Shown in pieces: positions 28,464 to 36,978 of a stretch of DNA of 64,000 nucleotides (position 1 is the first letter of the stretch; the number at the start of each line of letters is the position of its first letter). The stretch comes from Planctomycetaceae bacterium. GTDB taxonomy: Bacteria; Planctomycetota; Planctomycetia; Planctomycetales; Planctomycetaceae. A model generated the notes under the pieces. That model made no database searches, was not told the origin of the DNA, and saw only the letters and a list, made by a program, of their open reading frames with translations. The stretch lies in assembly GCA_018699955.1 (NCBI GenBank), contig JABISG010000151.1, forward strand, positions 62,001-126,000, read 5' to 3'. The position numbers were made by a program, and so were the translations under genes.

Positions 28464-29474
28464 TTACTTCACATCACCAAACTTCAAACGGGCACAACCT
28501 GCGGCACCAATGTAGCCGGCATTGCCTCCCAGCGATGCGTAATCGATCACGGTCTTCGCGGCAGGAACGGGAAACGCACGGGTCTGAACTTCGTCTTTGA
28601 TCCGCTGCAGAAACCGTCGGCCAAGCGCCGTCTCGTTGCGGCCGAATGTCATCGCGCCACCGAACAACACCATGTCGGGATCGATGGTATGCATTAGCGT
28701 CGTTGTACCTATCCCCAGATAGCGCGCGGTTTCGATAATCAGTTCCTCTGCCAGTTCGTCGCCGGCTTCGGCCGCTTCGGCAATGAGCAGCGGCGTCAAT
28801 TTGTGCTTGTCAGCAATTCGCGCACTCAGCGATGACGCACGCCCCGCATCGAGCGCTTCCCGGCAACGGCGAACAAGCGATTTGGCGCTTGCATAGGCTT
28901 CCAGCGTGCCGTACTGGCCGGTGTCGCAACGTCGTCCGCCGTCCATTTCGATGATGACGTGACCGCATTCGGAACCGTGCGAATGCTCGCCGGTGACAAT
29001 GGAATCGCCGATGATAATTCCGCAGCCAATGCCCGTACCCAGCGTCCAGAAGACCAGACTGTGTGCTTCGCGCGCAGCTCCCATCCAGAATTCACCGTAG
29101 GCCGCCGCGTTCGCGTCGTTTTGCAGAATCGTCGGTTTGGAGAAGTGATCACTGACTCGTTGCCGGATCGGGATGTCGTGCCAACCGGGCAAGTTGGCCG
29201 GGTCGAGCAGCACACCGGCTGGGAGATCCATCGGACCGGGAGTCGCCAAGCCGACAGCGCGGGCGCCCTCTAAAGAGAACTCCGTCTTCGCCAACGCCAG
29301 TTGCACCGCTCGTTCGATATTCGCCAGCCCAACGTCAAACGGGCGTTCCGCTTCGGTCGGCACGCTGGCGGTCGCATGCGAATGACCGGAGTCATCGACA
29401 ATTCCCACCTTCACATTCGTCCCGCCGACATCGATACCGACGTAATACGGTTCGCCGTTCTCTCGCTCACCCAT
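28464..29474 (-). CDS. ROK family sugar kinase, glucokinase-like
   Basis: A 336-residue ASKHA-fold kinase. The phosphate-binding motif GIDVGGTNVKVGIVDD is at about residues 13-28, and DANAAAYGEFWMG with TLGTGIGCGI contains the catalytic Asp and a glycine-rich loop. The usual ROK zinc cluster CxCGxxGCxE is degenerate here: CDTGQYGTLE retains the first Cys but not the other two. It most likely phosphorylates glucose or a related hexose in the cytoplasm. It precedes the M81 gene on the same strand. A ROK repressor is less likely because no N-terminal helix-turn-helix is present. Confidence 0.88.
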   Translation of the reverse strand: MGERENGEPYYVGIDVGGTNVKVGIVDDSGHSHATASVPTEAERPFDVGLANIERAVQLALAKTEFSLEGARAVGLATPGPMDLPAGVLLDPANLPGWHDIPIRQRVSDHFSKPTILQNDANAAAYGEFWMGAAREAHSLVFWTLGTGIGCGIIIGDSIVTGEHSHGSECGHVIIEMDGGRRCDTGQYGTLEAYASAKSLVRRCREALDAGRASSLSARIADKHKLTPLLIAEAAEAGDELAEELIIETARYLGIGTTTLMHTIDPDMVLFGGAMTFGRNETALGRRFLQRIKDEVQTRAFPVPAAKTVIDYASLGGNAGYIGAAGCARLKFGDVK

Positions 29475-29618
29475 CTGTTGCCGTTTCTGTTGTTGTCAAT
29501 CCGTCGCGCCGTTCCTCATCCCACGGGCCGCTCTGTCGAACTGCCACTGGCAGTATAAAAAGCGAACAGCCAAACCTGCAAACGCGCGGGGGAGTAGGGT
29601 CGATTGACCGCAATGACG

Positions 29619-31697
29619 TCACTTGCCCGCTTTGGTTTCACGGTGCATCTCAAACCATTTGAGAATGTGCTGCACCTTGGCGATAAGACGACTGGGACGT
29701 TTGACGATGGCGTGTGATGCGCCCGGTACGCGAACCAGCACCGTTTCCACTTTGCGCAATTTCAATGCCTGGTAGAACTGCTCCGATTCGGAAATCGGCG
29801 TGCGGTGATCGTCTTCGCCCGTCATCAACATTGTCGGTGTTGTCACATTGCCGACGTGTGAAATGGGCGAGCGACGGAGATAGTGTTCCGCGTTCTTCCA
29901 GGGAACACCGGGAAACCAATAGCGGTTGAAGAAAGGGTAGCCATCGGTCGTCAATACAAAGCTGTACCAGTTGACGACCGGTTTGGCCGCAACGGCCGCG
30001 CGAAATCGATTGGTCTTGCCGACGATCCATGCCGTAAGAATTCCGCCACCACTGCCCCCGGTGACAAACAGGTTCTTCGAGTCGACGTAACCACGCTCGA
30101 TTACGGCATCGACACCAGCCATCAGGTCCTCGTAATCGGGGCCAGGATAGGAATGATGAATCAAATTGGCGAATTCCTGCCCGTAACTGGTACTGCCGCG
30201 GGGATTGATGTAGACCACGACGTAACCGGCCGCCGCGTAGTACTGCATTTCGGCCGAAAAACGATCCCCGTAGTTTGCGAAGGGGCCGCCGTGGATTTCG
30301 AGAATCAGTGGATACTTCTTGGCAGGATCGAACGAAGGCGGTTTGACGATCCACCCCTGGATGCGGCGTTCGTCGGTTTTCGACCTGAATGTGAACTCTT
30401 CGGTCGATGCCATTTGCCGCTGGTTGAAGAGGTCTTCATTCAGCCGCGTGAGGCGGTGAATCTTCTTCGAACCATTCGAGCCGAAGGCCACGTCCGATGG
30501 GTGATTGGGTTGTGAATGCGTGTAGGCAAAATTGCCTCGCCCATCGGTGGAGAATGATCCACTGGCATAGGGCCGGCCAATGGTGACGCCGCCGACGTGA
30601 CGGGCCAGCGTCGAGACTTTTCCGTCAAGCGATGCAAAACCAATATTGGTCGTGCCGGCGTCGGTGTACTGAAAGTAAAGTCCCTTGCCGTCACGGCTCC
30701 AGGCGGGGGAGGAGATGTCGCGGTCGAAACTCGGCGCGATGACTCGGCGCTGTTTTCCATCGAGGTTCATTACATACAGTCTTGTCACCTGGTAGCTCAA
30801 CCGGCGATCATCGAACCCAAGCCACGCGATCATCTTGCCATCGTGCGAGACAACGGGAGAATGATCCGGCCCTTTCCGATTGGTCAGTCGCGTGGTCGTC
30901 CCATCGGATACCGAGGCGCTGTGTAATTCCGACTCGCGCGGCTCATATTCCCAGTTCGCGTTGCGATTGGCGGAGAAGAACACGACATCGCTGTCGGCCG
31001 ACCAGGAAAGCGGCCCGTGGTGGTGAAAGTTGCCGTTGGTGAGTTGTTTCGGAGTTCCTCCCTCTGCCGGCACGACGAACACGTGCCGAAATCCGTCGGC
31101 AACGTACCCGTTGCCATCACTGCGGTAGAGAACTTTGCGAATGACTTTCGGCGGATCGGCCCATTTCGCGCCCTTTGGTGCGGCCGGCAGTTTGACAAAA
31201 GGTTCCGCCGACTCTTCTACCAACATGGTCAACGCGATGGACTTGCCGTCGGGTGACCATGTGAGATGGCCTGGGCCGGCCGGAAGTTGCGTGAGGCGAA
31301 CAGTCTGACCCGTTTCAGGCCACAGGCAATAAACCTGTGCAGGCCCGAGTTCCGCAGCCTTGGTGACATAAGCGATGCGGGTACCATCCGGCGACCAGCG
31401 CGGGTGCGAAATACTTCGGTCGTCCGGCGCAACGAGCGGCCGATGTTCTGAGCCGTCCACATTCACCATCCATAACTTCGACTGCCGCTGATCCTGCATG
31501 ATGTCCATACCAGTTCGCAGGTAGGCGACGCGTTTGCCATCGGGCGAGATTTGCGGATCGGCCGCGTATTCCAATTCAAACACGTCCATCAGCTGCAATT
31601 TCTTGACCGGCACGACATCGTCTGCAACGGCCGGTTGAGAAATGAGAAGAGAACTCAGCAGGACGCAGGACAGTGAAGTCAGTCGTTGTCGTTTCAT
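29619..31697 (-). CDS. Exported S9 family peptidase (prolyl oligopeptidase/acylaminoacyl peptidase type)
   Basis: 692 residues from the ATG at 31697. Residues 1-26 are a Sec signal peptide ending AVADD. The N-terminal half has WD40/TolB-like propeller blades (SPDGKRVAYLRTG, HPRWSPDGTRIAYV, HLTWSPDGKSIALT). The C-terminal alpha/beta hydrolase has Ser549 in GGSGGG, Asp630 in EDDHR and His662 in GASHAIVK. It probably degrades periplasmic peptides, which suits a bacterium that digests proteins in its periplasm. A divergent gene (the dehydrogenase at 31885) shares the 187-bp upstream region. Confidence 0.92.
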   Translation of the reverse strand: MKRQRLTSLSCVLLSSLLISQPAVADDVVPVKKLQLMDVFELEYAADPQISPDGKRVAYLRTGMDIMQDQRQSKLWMVNVDGSEHRPLVAPDDRSISHPRWSPDGTRIAYVTKAAELGPAQVYCLWPETGQTVRLTQLPAGPGHLTWSPDGKSIALTMLVEESAEPFVKLPAAPKGAKWADPPKVIRKVLYRSDGNGYVADGFRHVFVVPAEGGTPKQLTNGNFHHHGPLSWSADSDVVFFSANRNANWEYEPRESELHSASVSDGTTTRLTNRKGPDHSPVVSHDGKMIAWLGFDDRRLSYQVTRLYVMNLDGKQRRVIAPSFDRDISSPAWSRDGKGLYFQYTDAGTTNIGFASLDGKVSTLARHVGGVTIGRPYASGSFSTDGRGNFAYTHSQPNHPSDVAFGSNGSKKIHRLTRLNEDLFNQRQMASTEEFTFRSKTDERRIQGWIVKPPSFDPAKKYPLILEIHGGPFANYGDRFSAEMQYYAAAGYVVVYINPRGSTSYGQEFANLIHHSYPGPDYEDLMAGVDAVIERGYVDSKNLFVTGGSGGGILTAWIVGKTNRFRAAVAAKPVVNWYSFVLTTDGYPFFNRYWFPGVPWKNAEHYLRRSPISHVGNVTTPTMLMTGEDDHRTPISESEQFYQALKLRKVETVLVRVPGASHAIVKRPSRLIAKVQHILKWFEMHRETKAGK

Positions 31698-31884
31698 GAT
31701 GCTTCTTTCAAGACACGGAAAATTGAGTGTCGCAGCGGCCTCAACCGGAACGCCTATCATGATGCTTTAGTTGAACTGTGTCTATCGGCAGGAAGGGCTG
31801 ATAAGATTTGTGAATTGGAAACCGAACGGATTTCGCAGCTTTGCCAGTGGTCGCATCTCTCCTCTGACGACGGGTTGGAATCAC

Positions 31885-34863
31885 ATGTTTCGACAGCTTG
31901 GTTGTTTGTTTGGAATCGTGACGTTGTGCACGACACAAGTTGGCATTGCTGCCAACGAGGTGGCAGCGCCTGAGTGGATCTGGGCATCGCCGGCCCGAAC
32001 CGTCGCTCAGCAACCCTGTCTGTTTGCAAATTTCGAGGTGACGGGCCGCGTTCGCAGTGCGCGGCTGAGCGGCGCGGTCGACTACGCTCATGCGATTGTC
32101 TATGTGAACGGTCATCGCGTCGGCAGTCGTGAACCATACGGCACACAACTTGAAACCGACGTTTCCGAGAAATTGAAACCGGGGAAGAACACGGTCGGCA
32201 TCTGTTGCCGAAGCGTTGATGGTCCGGCGGCGGTCTTCTTGCGTCTCGATCTCGAGTTGGAAGACGGTCGGAAGCAAACTGTTGTTACCGATAGCCGCTG
32301 GCGATCCGTTGTGATTGGTGGCGACCGCCTCGATTGGCCGTCACTCAAAGCGGCGAAGCTGCTACCTGTCACGACATTCGGACGCGTCGCTCGCTTTCCC
32401 TGGGGCGAGACGACTGACACCGTCACGGTCAGGCCGCTCGACGACTACACGCAATGGAAGCAGGCCGAGGGAACTGCCGCCGGAACCGACCCGGCAACAT
32501 TTCAACTTCCGCCCGGTTTCGAGATCGAGTTGTTGCGATCGTCAAAACAGGGAGAAGATTCCTGGGTTGCCATGTCGTTCGACCGGAAAGGTCGTCTCGT
32601 GGTGGCGAAGGAGAAACAGGGACTGCTGCGGTTCACACTGCCGCAGTCCAACACCGAACAAATGCAGGTCGAAACCATCAACGAGAAACTCCGCGAGTGT
32701 CGCGGCTTGCTCTTCGCACACGATAGCCTGTATGCGATGGCAAACAACGACAAGGGACTCTACCGACTACGCGACACGAATGGAGACGATCAGTTCGACG
32801 AAGTTCGCCTGCTAAAGACGTTTGACGGCAGCGTCGGCCACGGCCGCAACCAGCTTGTGCTGGGTCCCGATGGAATGATCTATGCGATATTTGGCGACTC
32901 CGTCGTCGAACCACAGGATGCCAAGCACCTGCCAAAATCGTTGGCGCATCCGACGTCGGCGGAGACAACCCAAAGCGGTTTTCTTGCAAGAACCGACAGC
33001 GAGGGAAAGAATTGGGAGATCGTTGTTCGTGGACTACGCAACCCGTTCGGAATCGCTTTCAACGCCGACGGCGAACCGTTCACTTACGATGCCGATGCTG
33101 AATACGACATGGGCGCGCCGTGGTATCGGCCGACGCGCGTCGATCATTTGATCTCGGGGTCCGACTTCGGCTGGCGGCGAGTAACCAAACAGTGGCCGCC
33201 CTACGTACCCGACCGTGCCGACATCCCCCAGCCCACGCTCGACATTGGCAAAGGATCGCCGACGGCAGTCGCATTCGGCACAGGCAGCAATTTCCCGGCC
33301 CCGTATCGGGACGCTTTGTTCGTCCTCGATTGGGCCTATGGTCGCATTCTCGCTGTGCATCTGTCTCCGCGCGGATCGAGCTACGCCGCCAAAGCCGAAT
33401 CGTTCGTGCGCGGCCGGCCGGCCAACGTCACCGACATCGAGTTCGGGCCGGACGGCGCAATGTACTTCGTTACCGGTGGTCGCGGAACGCAGTCGGCACT
33501 GTATCGCGTCCGCTACGCCGGGCCGGCAGTTCAACCTCCCGCATTAACACGGCAGCAACGTGAGCGAGACAATCACGCAGCTAACGCAAGGAAACAGCGT
33601 CAAAGCCTCGAAGCATTCCACGGCCGGCTCCACTCCGAAGCGATCGCCCAAGCATGGCCACACCTGGGCAGCGATGATCCGTGGATTCGCCACGCCGCGC
33701 GCGTCGCCGTCGAATGGCAGCCGGTCTCGCAATGGCAGCAACGGGCCATCGCCGCCGAACGCCTTTGGACGTCGCTCAATTCGCTGCTCGCTTTGGTACG
33801 AGTCGGCCCCTCCGATGCACACGCATTGATCATCGAGCGGTTGTATGGTTTGTCATTCGATCGACTTGCTGATCGGCAAAAGTTGGCAGTGCTATTCATT
33901 TATGAGCGCTGCCTGACAACCGCCGACGGATCGGCCAAGTATCACAATTCCATCATCCGCCACGTCAACCCGCACTACCCGGACCGGTCATCTGAGATGA
34001 ACCGGCGACTGAGCCTGCTGTTGAAACGGCTCGACGCGCCGCGGTTCGTCGAGCGAACAATTCCGCTGCTGCAGCGGGCCGAAAGCCAACAGGAGCGAAT
34101 GCATTACCTCTTCGTATTGAGGAATGTCAAAATCGGTTGGACTCCCGAAACGCGCCGGACGTACTTTGAGAATCTGCGCCAATTCGATGAATTTGTCGGT
34201 GGCGACGGCATGCCGACGTTTCGACAATTGATCGAAACCGAAGCACTGGCATCGCTGTCCGCAGCCGAACGCAAGACGTATGAGAAATTGCTGCGGGCGA
34301 CAGCCGAACCGTGGCTCGCAGAAATCCCAACCGAACAACAGCCATTCGTGCGAAAGTGGGCAACGGCCGACTTGTCCGAATCGCTCAATAAGCTGAAAAG
34401 CGGTCGCAACTTTGCTAACGGCAAACGCATGTTCGCGACGGCGAAATGTATTGCCTGTCACCGCATTGGCAACCGTGGCGGTGTCGTCGGTCCCGACCTG
34501 AGTGCCGTTTCCGCGCGATTCCGGCCGGCGGACGTTCTCGTCTCAATGCTCGATCCTTCGCGCGTCGTCGCGGAGAAGTATCGCAACGAAATCTTCGTGC
34601 TCAAGGACGGCCGCACGGTCACCGGCCGTCTCGTTCCCGGCGGCGATTACCGATCGCCGTCGCTACGAGTTCTAGCCGATCCGCTCAAACCAGCCGAATT
34701 CGTTGAGTTCGCCAAGTCGGCCGTCGAATTACACAAGTTCTCGCCCGTTTCATCCATGCCCAACAATCTGCTCGATCATCTGACCAAACAGCAGATTCTC
34801 GATCTGCTGGCATACATCAACGCTGCAGGACGAGCAGAACATCCGAGTTTTCGTGCGCGGTAG
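31885..34863 (+). CDS. PVC-type membrane-bound dehydrogenase with HEAT region and C-terminal cytochrome c domain
   Basis: 992 residues from the ATG at 31885 with a signal peptide (residues 1-23). Residues about 30-170 look like a galactose-binding-type beta sandwich (VDYAHAIVYVNGHRVG). Residues about 210-600 form the PVC-type dehydrogenase propeller, with GLRNPFGIAFNADGEPFTYD and HLISGSDFGWRR. A helical region follows. The last ~140 residues hold a haem c domain: CIACH at 855-859 and a likely Met ligand in SSMP (958). The combination is characteristic of Planctomycetota and Verrucomicrobiota; it probably oxidises a sugar or sugar-like substrate at the membrane, but the substrate is unknown. 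Confidence 0.9.
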   Translation: MFRQLGCLFGIVTLCTTQVGIAANEVAAPEWIWASPARTVAQQPCLFANFEVTGRVRSARLSGAVDYAHAIVYVNGHRVGSREPYGTQLETDVSEKLKPGKNTVGICCRSVDGPAAVFLRLDLELEDGRKQTVVTDSRWRSVVIGGDRLDWPSLKAAKLLPVTTFGRVARFPWGETTDTVTVRPLDDYTQWKQAEGTAAGTDPATFQLPPGFEIELLRSSKQGEDSWVAMSFDRKGRLVVAKEKQGLLRFTLPQSNTEQMQVETINEKLRECRGLLFAHDSLYAMANNDKGLYRLRDTNGDDQFDEVRLLKTFDGSVGHGRNQLVLGPDGMIYAIFGDSVVEPQDAKHLPKSLAHPTSAETTQSGFLARTDSEGKNWEIVVRGLRNPFGIAFNADGEPFTYDADAEYDMGAPWYRPTRVDHLISGSDFGWRRVTKQWPPYVPDRADIPQPTLDIGKGSPTAVAFGTGSNFPAPYRDALFVLDWAYGRILAVHLSPRGSSYAAKAESFVRGRPANVTDIEFGPDGAMYFVTGGRGTQSALYRVRYAGPAVQPPALTRQQRERDNHAANARKQRQSLEAFHGRLHSEAIAQAWPHLGSDDPWIRHAARVAVEWQPVSQWQQRAIAAERLWTSLNSLLALVRVGPSDAHALIIERLYGLSFDRLADRQKLAVLFIYERCLTTADGSAKYHNSIIRHVNPHYPDRSSEMNRRLSLLLKRLDAPRFVERTIPLLQRAESQQERMHYLFVLRNVKIGWTPETRRTYFENLRQFDEFVGGDGMPTFRQLIETEALASLSAAERKTYEKLLRATAEPWLAEIPTEQQPFVRKWATADLSESLNKLKSGRNFANGKRMFATAKCIACHRIGNRGGVVGPDLSAVSARFRPADVLVSMLDPSRVVAEKYRNEIFVLKDGRTVTGRLVPGGDYRSPSLRVLADPLKPAEFVEFAKSAVELHKFSPVSSMPNNLLDHLTKQQILDLLAYINAAGRAEHPSFRAR

Positions 34864-34922
34864 GGTGGTCACCACGAGCCAACCAGCGCACACAACCGTC
34901 ATACAGCGAGAACGCCATGAGA

Positions 34923-34952
34923 TGGGGTGCCACTGGCGTGTCGCCAGTGTTT
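34923..34952. repeat. REP-like palindrome (type 2, copy 2)
   Basis: GGGGTGCCACTGGCGTGTCG begins this stretch; CACTGGCG pairs with CGCCAGTG. It shares GGGTGCCACTGGCG with the repeat at 28413. Position: between the dehydrogenase stop and the terminator at 35003. Confidence 0.6.
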
Positions 34953-35002
34953 GTTCAACGATGTCCAAATTACCGACCGACTTCGGACTCGCGGCTCGGT
35001 CA

Positions 35003-35036
35003 ACAAAAAAACGCTGGGGGGAAGATCCCGCCAGCG
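35003..35036 (-). terminator. Rho-independent terminator for the His-rich operon
   Basis: Reading minus strand, CGCTGG (complement of 35031-35036) pairs with CCAGCG (complement of 35012-35017), with three further G-C pairs after one mismatch and a 5-base loop, then a run of seven T residues. It lies 19 bp past the stop of the gene at 35055. Confidence 0.85.
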
Positions 35037-35054
35037 GTTTGTGGCCAATGACCA

Positions 35055-35687
35055 TCAGTTGATCGGTGTGCGTAAGAGGGGGACGACACCATTGACTGCC
35101 GGCGGGAGACCAGCGGGAGGAGGAGGGGCCGAGTGCGGTTCCTGCTCGACCAACTGGCTTTTTACGCCGTAGTCGGCCATCAGGTGATGCAGCGTCTGCT
35201 CGACATATCGCATCTTCCGAGTCAAGGCATCGCCGTATCCGTGTCCATGCACCGCGTGGCCGTAATCGTGGTGTCCGGAGCCATAGTGTGCGGAGTGTCC
35301 ACGGTATGAGGAACTCCAACCGCGGATGTCGTCTTCGATGTGGTGAAACAGCTTGTCGATCTCGTGCAAATCGCTGGCAATATGATCGACGTCGTGACGG
35401 CCGTAATGCGCGCCTTCGTGGACGAGATCGTGGATGTGTTGGGCATCTTTCATCACCCGGTACATCTCGCGATAAGTCTCTCGGAATTCACGATTGTGGC
35501 TGTAGTGGCGGTACATTTCCCAGCAGACCGTGTTGGCGTCTTTCCAAAGCCGGTCGGCCAAAACGTCCATGTGTCTGCGGGCGGCAAATGTCGAACGGTC
35601 TGAGCGATATTGAGACTGCGCTTTTGCCGTCGGGCAAACCGAGGCCACCGTCGCCGCTATTAGAAACAGGCTGCTGACTTTCATCAT
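35055..35687 (-). CDS. Small exported His-rich protein of unknown function
   Basis: 210 residues. AGGAG is placed well for the first of two adjacent ATGs (35687). Residues 1-23 form a signal peptide (ending TAKAQS). The mature region is helical (residues 30-115; HMDVLADRLWKDANTVCWEM, REMYRVMKDAQHIHDLVHEG) and then strongly His/Gly/Tyr-rich (GHSAHYGSGHHDYGHAVHGHGYG), consistent with a metal-binding or surface role. A second helical segment follows and the tail is proline-rich. It is downstream of the Tyr/His-rich gene and ends at a terminator. No family recognised. Confidence 0.72.
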   Translation of the reverse strand: MMKVSSLFLIAATVASVCPTAKAQSQYRSDRSTFAARRHMDVLADRLWKDANTVCWEMYRHYSHNREFRETYREMYRVMKDAQHIHDLVHEGAHYGRHDVDHIASDLHEIDKLFHHIEDDIRGWSSSYRGHSAHYGSGHHDYGHAVHGHGYGDALTRKMRYVEQTLHHLMADYGVKSQLVEQEPHSAPPPPAGLPPAVNGVVPLLRTPIN

Positions 35688-35746
35688 TGAAAGTTCTCCT
35701 TGTTGATCCTCTTTGTGATAAACACACACGACATGGGAATCGCCGA

Positions 35747-36109
35747 TTAGCGGTGATGCCAGTGGCCGGTGCGGTGATAATCGTAATGCCCCGGCTGGTA
35801 GTGATAGTGATCGCCGTGCGGGACAAATTCACCGGGGTGGTAGTCGTAGTGGCTGGTGTCGTGGTAGTAGGAGCGACTGAAGTAGCTGGGGCGGCAAGAG
35901 TTGAAATAGCCGCGGTTGTAACCAACACGGTTGTAACCGACGCGGTTGTAACCAACACGGTTGTAGCCATAGTTGCTATGACCGTGACCGTAGTGGCTTC
36001 CGCGGCCGCCGACGCCAAAACTGATTCGAAGCCCCCCCGCCTCCGCAGCCGACGCACCCAGGACCGAAAAAGCACCAACAACAGCACACGCAAGCAATGC
36101 CCGTCTCAT
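35747..36109 (-). CDS. Small exported Tyr/His/Gly-rich repeat protein
   Basis: 120 residues from the ATG at 36109, preceded by GGGAGG. A signal peptide (residues 1-24, ending AEAGG) precedes a low-complexity region with four tandem VGYNR-like units and many Tyr, His and Gly residues (YHDTSHYDYHPGEF). Such proteins are common in planctomycetes as small secreted or wall-associated proteins; no catalytic motif is visible. The pentapeptide repeat corresponds to 15-bp tandem DNA repeats. It is first of a two-gene operon behind a sigma-54-like promoter. Confidence 0.72.
   Translation of the reverse strand: MRRALLACAVVGAFSVLGASAAEAGGLRISFGVGGRGSHYGHGHSNYGYNRVGYNRVGYNRVGYNRGYFNSCRPSYFSRSYYHDTSHYDYHPGEFVPHGDHYHYQPGHYDYHRTGHWHHR
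35913..35972. repeat. 15-bp tandem repeat within the Tyr/His-rich gene
   Basis: CGGTTGTAACCRACR recurs at 35913, 35928 and 35943, with a fourth degenerate copy at 35958. It encodes the repeated VGYNR units and could vary in copy number by slippage. Confidence 0.85.
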
Positions 36110-36137
36110 CAAACTGCCTCCCTCGTGAAGTTAAGAA

Positions 36138-36164
36138 TTGAAGTCATCTCGATTCTGACTTCAA
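36138..36164 (-). promoter_or_regulatory. Inverted repeat in the leader of the Tyr/His-rich operon
   Basis: TTGAAGTCA and TGACTTCAA are perfect reverse complements separated by 9 bp (one further A-T pair extends each arm). It is 28 bp upstream of the start codon and near the predicted transcription start, so it could be an operator or a 5' UTR hairpin. Confidence 0.6.
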
Positions 36165-36169
36165 TCTAA

Positions 36170-36185
36170 TGCACAGTCTGTGCCA
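36170..36185 (-). promoter_or_regulatory. Sigma-54-like -24/-12 promoter
   Basis: Reading minus strand the sequence is TGGCAC, five bases, then GTGCA. This matches the sigma-54 consensus TGGCAC-N5-TTGC(A) with correct GG-to-GC spacing and one mismatch (G for T). It lies 61 bp upstream of the ATG at 36109. The stretch is itself a dyad (GCACAG-T-CTGTGC), so a regulator operator remains an alternative. Confidence 0.6.
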
Positions 36186-36522
36186 GTTTTTTCAAGTTTT
36201 ACGCAACTCTTTGGTGTGAAGTATCTTACGGTATCTTATCCCGAAGTGTGGTTCTCCCCGGCGCGTATCGAAGTCGCGACAAGTGTCGTCAACATGGTTG
36301 CACTTGGAGCGTGAATCAGCTGATCGAACGTAAAAACAGGGACGTTTCGATCTCCGTACGAATGAGGCAGGCCAGTGATTTCCCGTATTGTGGTGCGGGA
36401 AACTTGCGATCTGCACATCGCTTGCTACCATCCCTCTTCGCCAGTCGGCTGCGGGCGTCGTGTGGACATCCAAATTCGCCGTTGGCACTCACAAACAGTA
36501 ACGATGGAGCGAGGGAATCAGG
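36186..36522. other. Upstream region with candidate activator sites
   Basis: No gene is seen. Two inverted repeats stand out: CGACA-AG-TGTCG at 36277-36288 and TTTCCCG/CGGGAAA at 36379-36402. If the promoter at 36170 is sigma-54 dependent, either could bind an enhancer-binding protein. The right end must also hold the promoter of the CAP-domain gene. Confidence 0.35.
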
Positions 36523-36951
36523 ATGCAGTACGCGGCAGCAGTAGTAGCGGCAACATTGATGTTCGTGGACGCCGGCGGCAACCAACTCAGCGAACACCAC
36601 AAAATCAAAGCGATGCAAGCCGAATCGACACGCGTGCGAAAGGTTTACGGTCGGCCATCACAAATTCTGGACGAAAAGTTGTGCGTGATTGCTCAGCGAC
36701 ATGCGAACTGGATGGCACGCACCGGGCGGTTCGAACACAGTGGCGAAGCGACCGGAACGCACAGCGGCGAGCAGATCATCGCCTGGGGACAAGACAGCGC
36801 CTACCGCGCCTTCTACGGTTGGCTGAGTTCCCGCGGTGCCGACGGCCGAAGCGGCCATTACCGCTGGGTGGTCGGCACCGAAAAACGCTGCGGCTTCGGC
36901 TGCCAGAAAGGTCATGACGGCCGATGGCTCTGGGTGGGCGTTTATCGCTAA
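36523..36951 (+). CDS. CAP (SCP/PR-1)-like domain protein
   Basis: 142 residues, ATG preceded by GAGGGA. The N-terminus is hydrophobic (residues 3-16) and may be a weak signal. The remainder fits the CAP superfamily: HANWMARTGRFEHSG (60-74) with His72, EQIIAWG (83-89, Glu83) and GHYRW (111-115). These are the positions of the His/Glu pair in the CAP cavity. Cys-rich end (CGFGC) is unusual and could bind a metal or form a disulfide. Function unknown; extracellular CAP proteins bind lipids or act as proteases in some bacteria. Assignment is by motif pattern. Confidence 0.68.
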   Translation: MQYAAAVVAATLMFVDAGGNQLSEHHKIKAMQAESTRVRKVYGRPSQILDEKLCVIAQRHANWMARTGRFEHSGEATGTHSGEQIIAWGQDSAYRAFYGWLSSRGADGRSGHYRWVVGTEKRCGFGCQKGHDGRWLWVGVYR

Positions 36952-36978
36952 CGAACAGAACCACGCCAACTGCGAAGG

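Noticed and set aside
35913..35972. Tandem repeats as a possible CRISPR array
   Set aside because: The 15-bp units are contiguous without spacers and encode repeated VGYNR residues in a protein.
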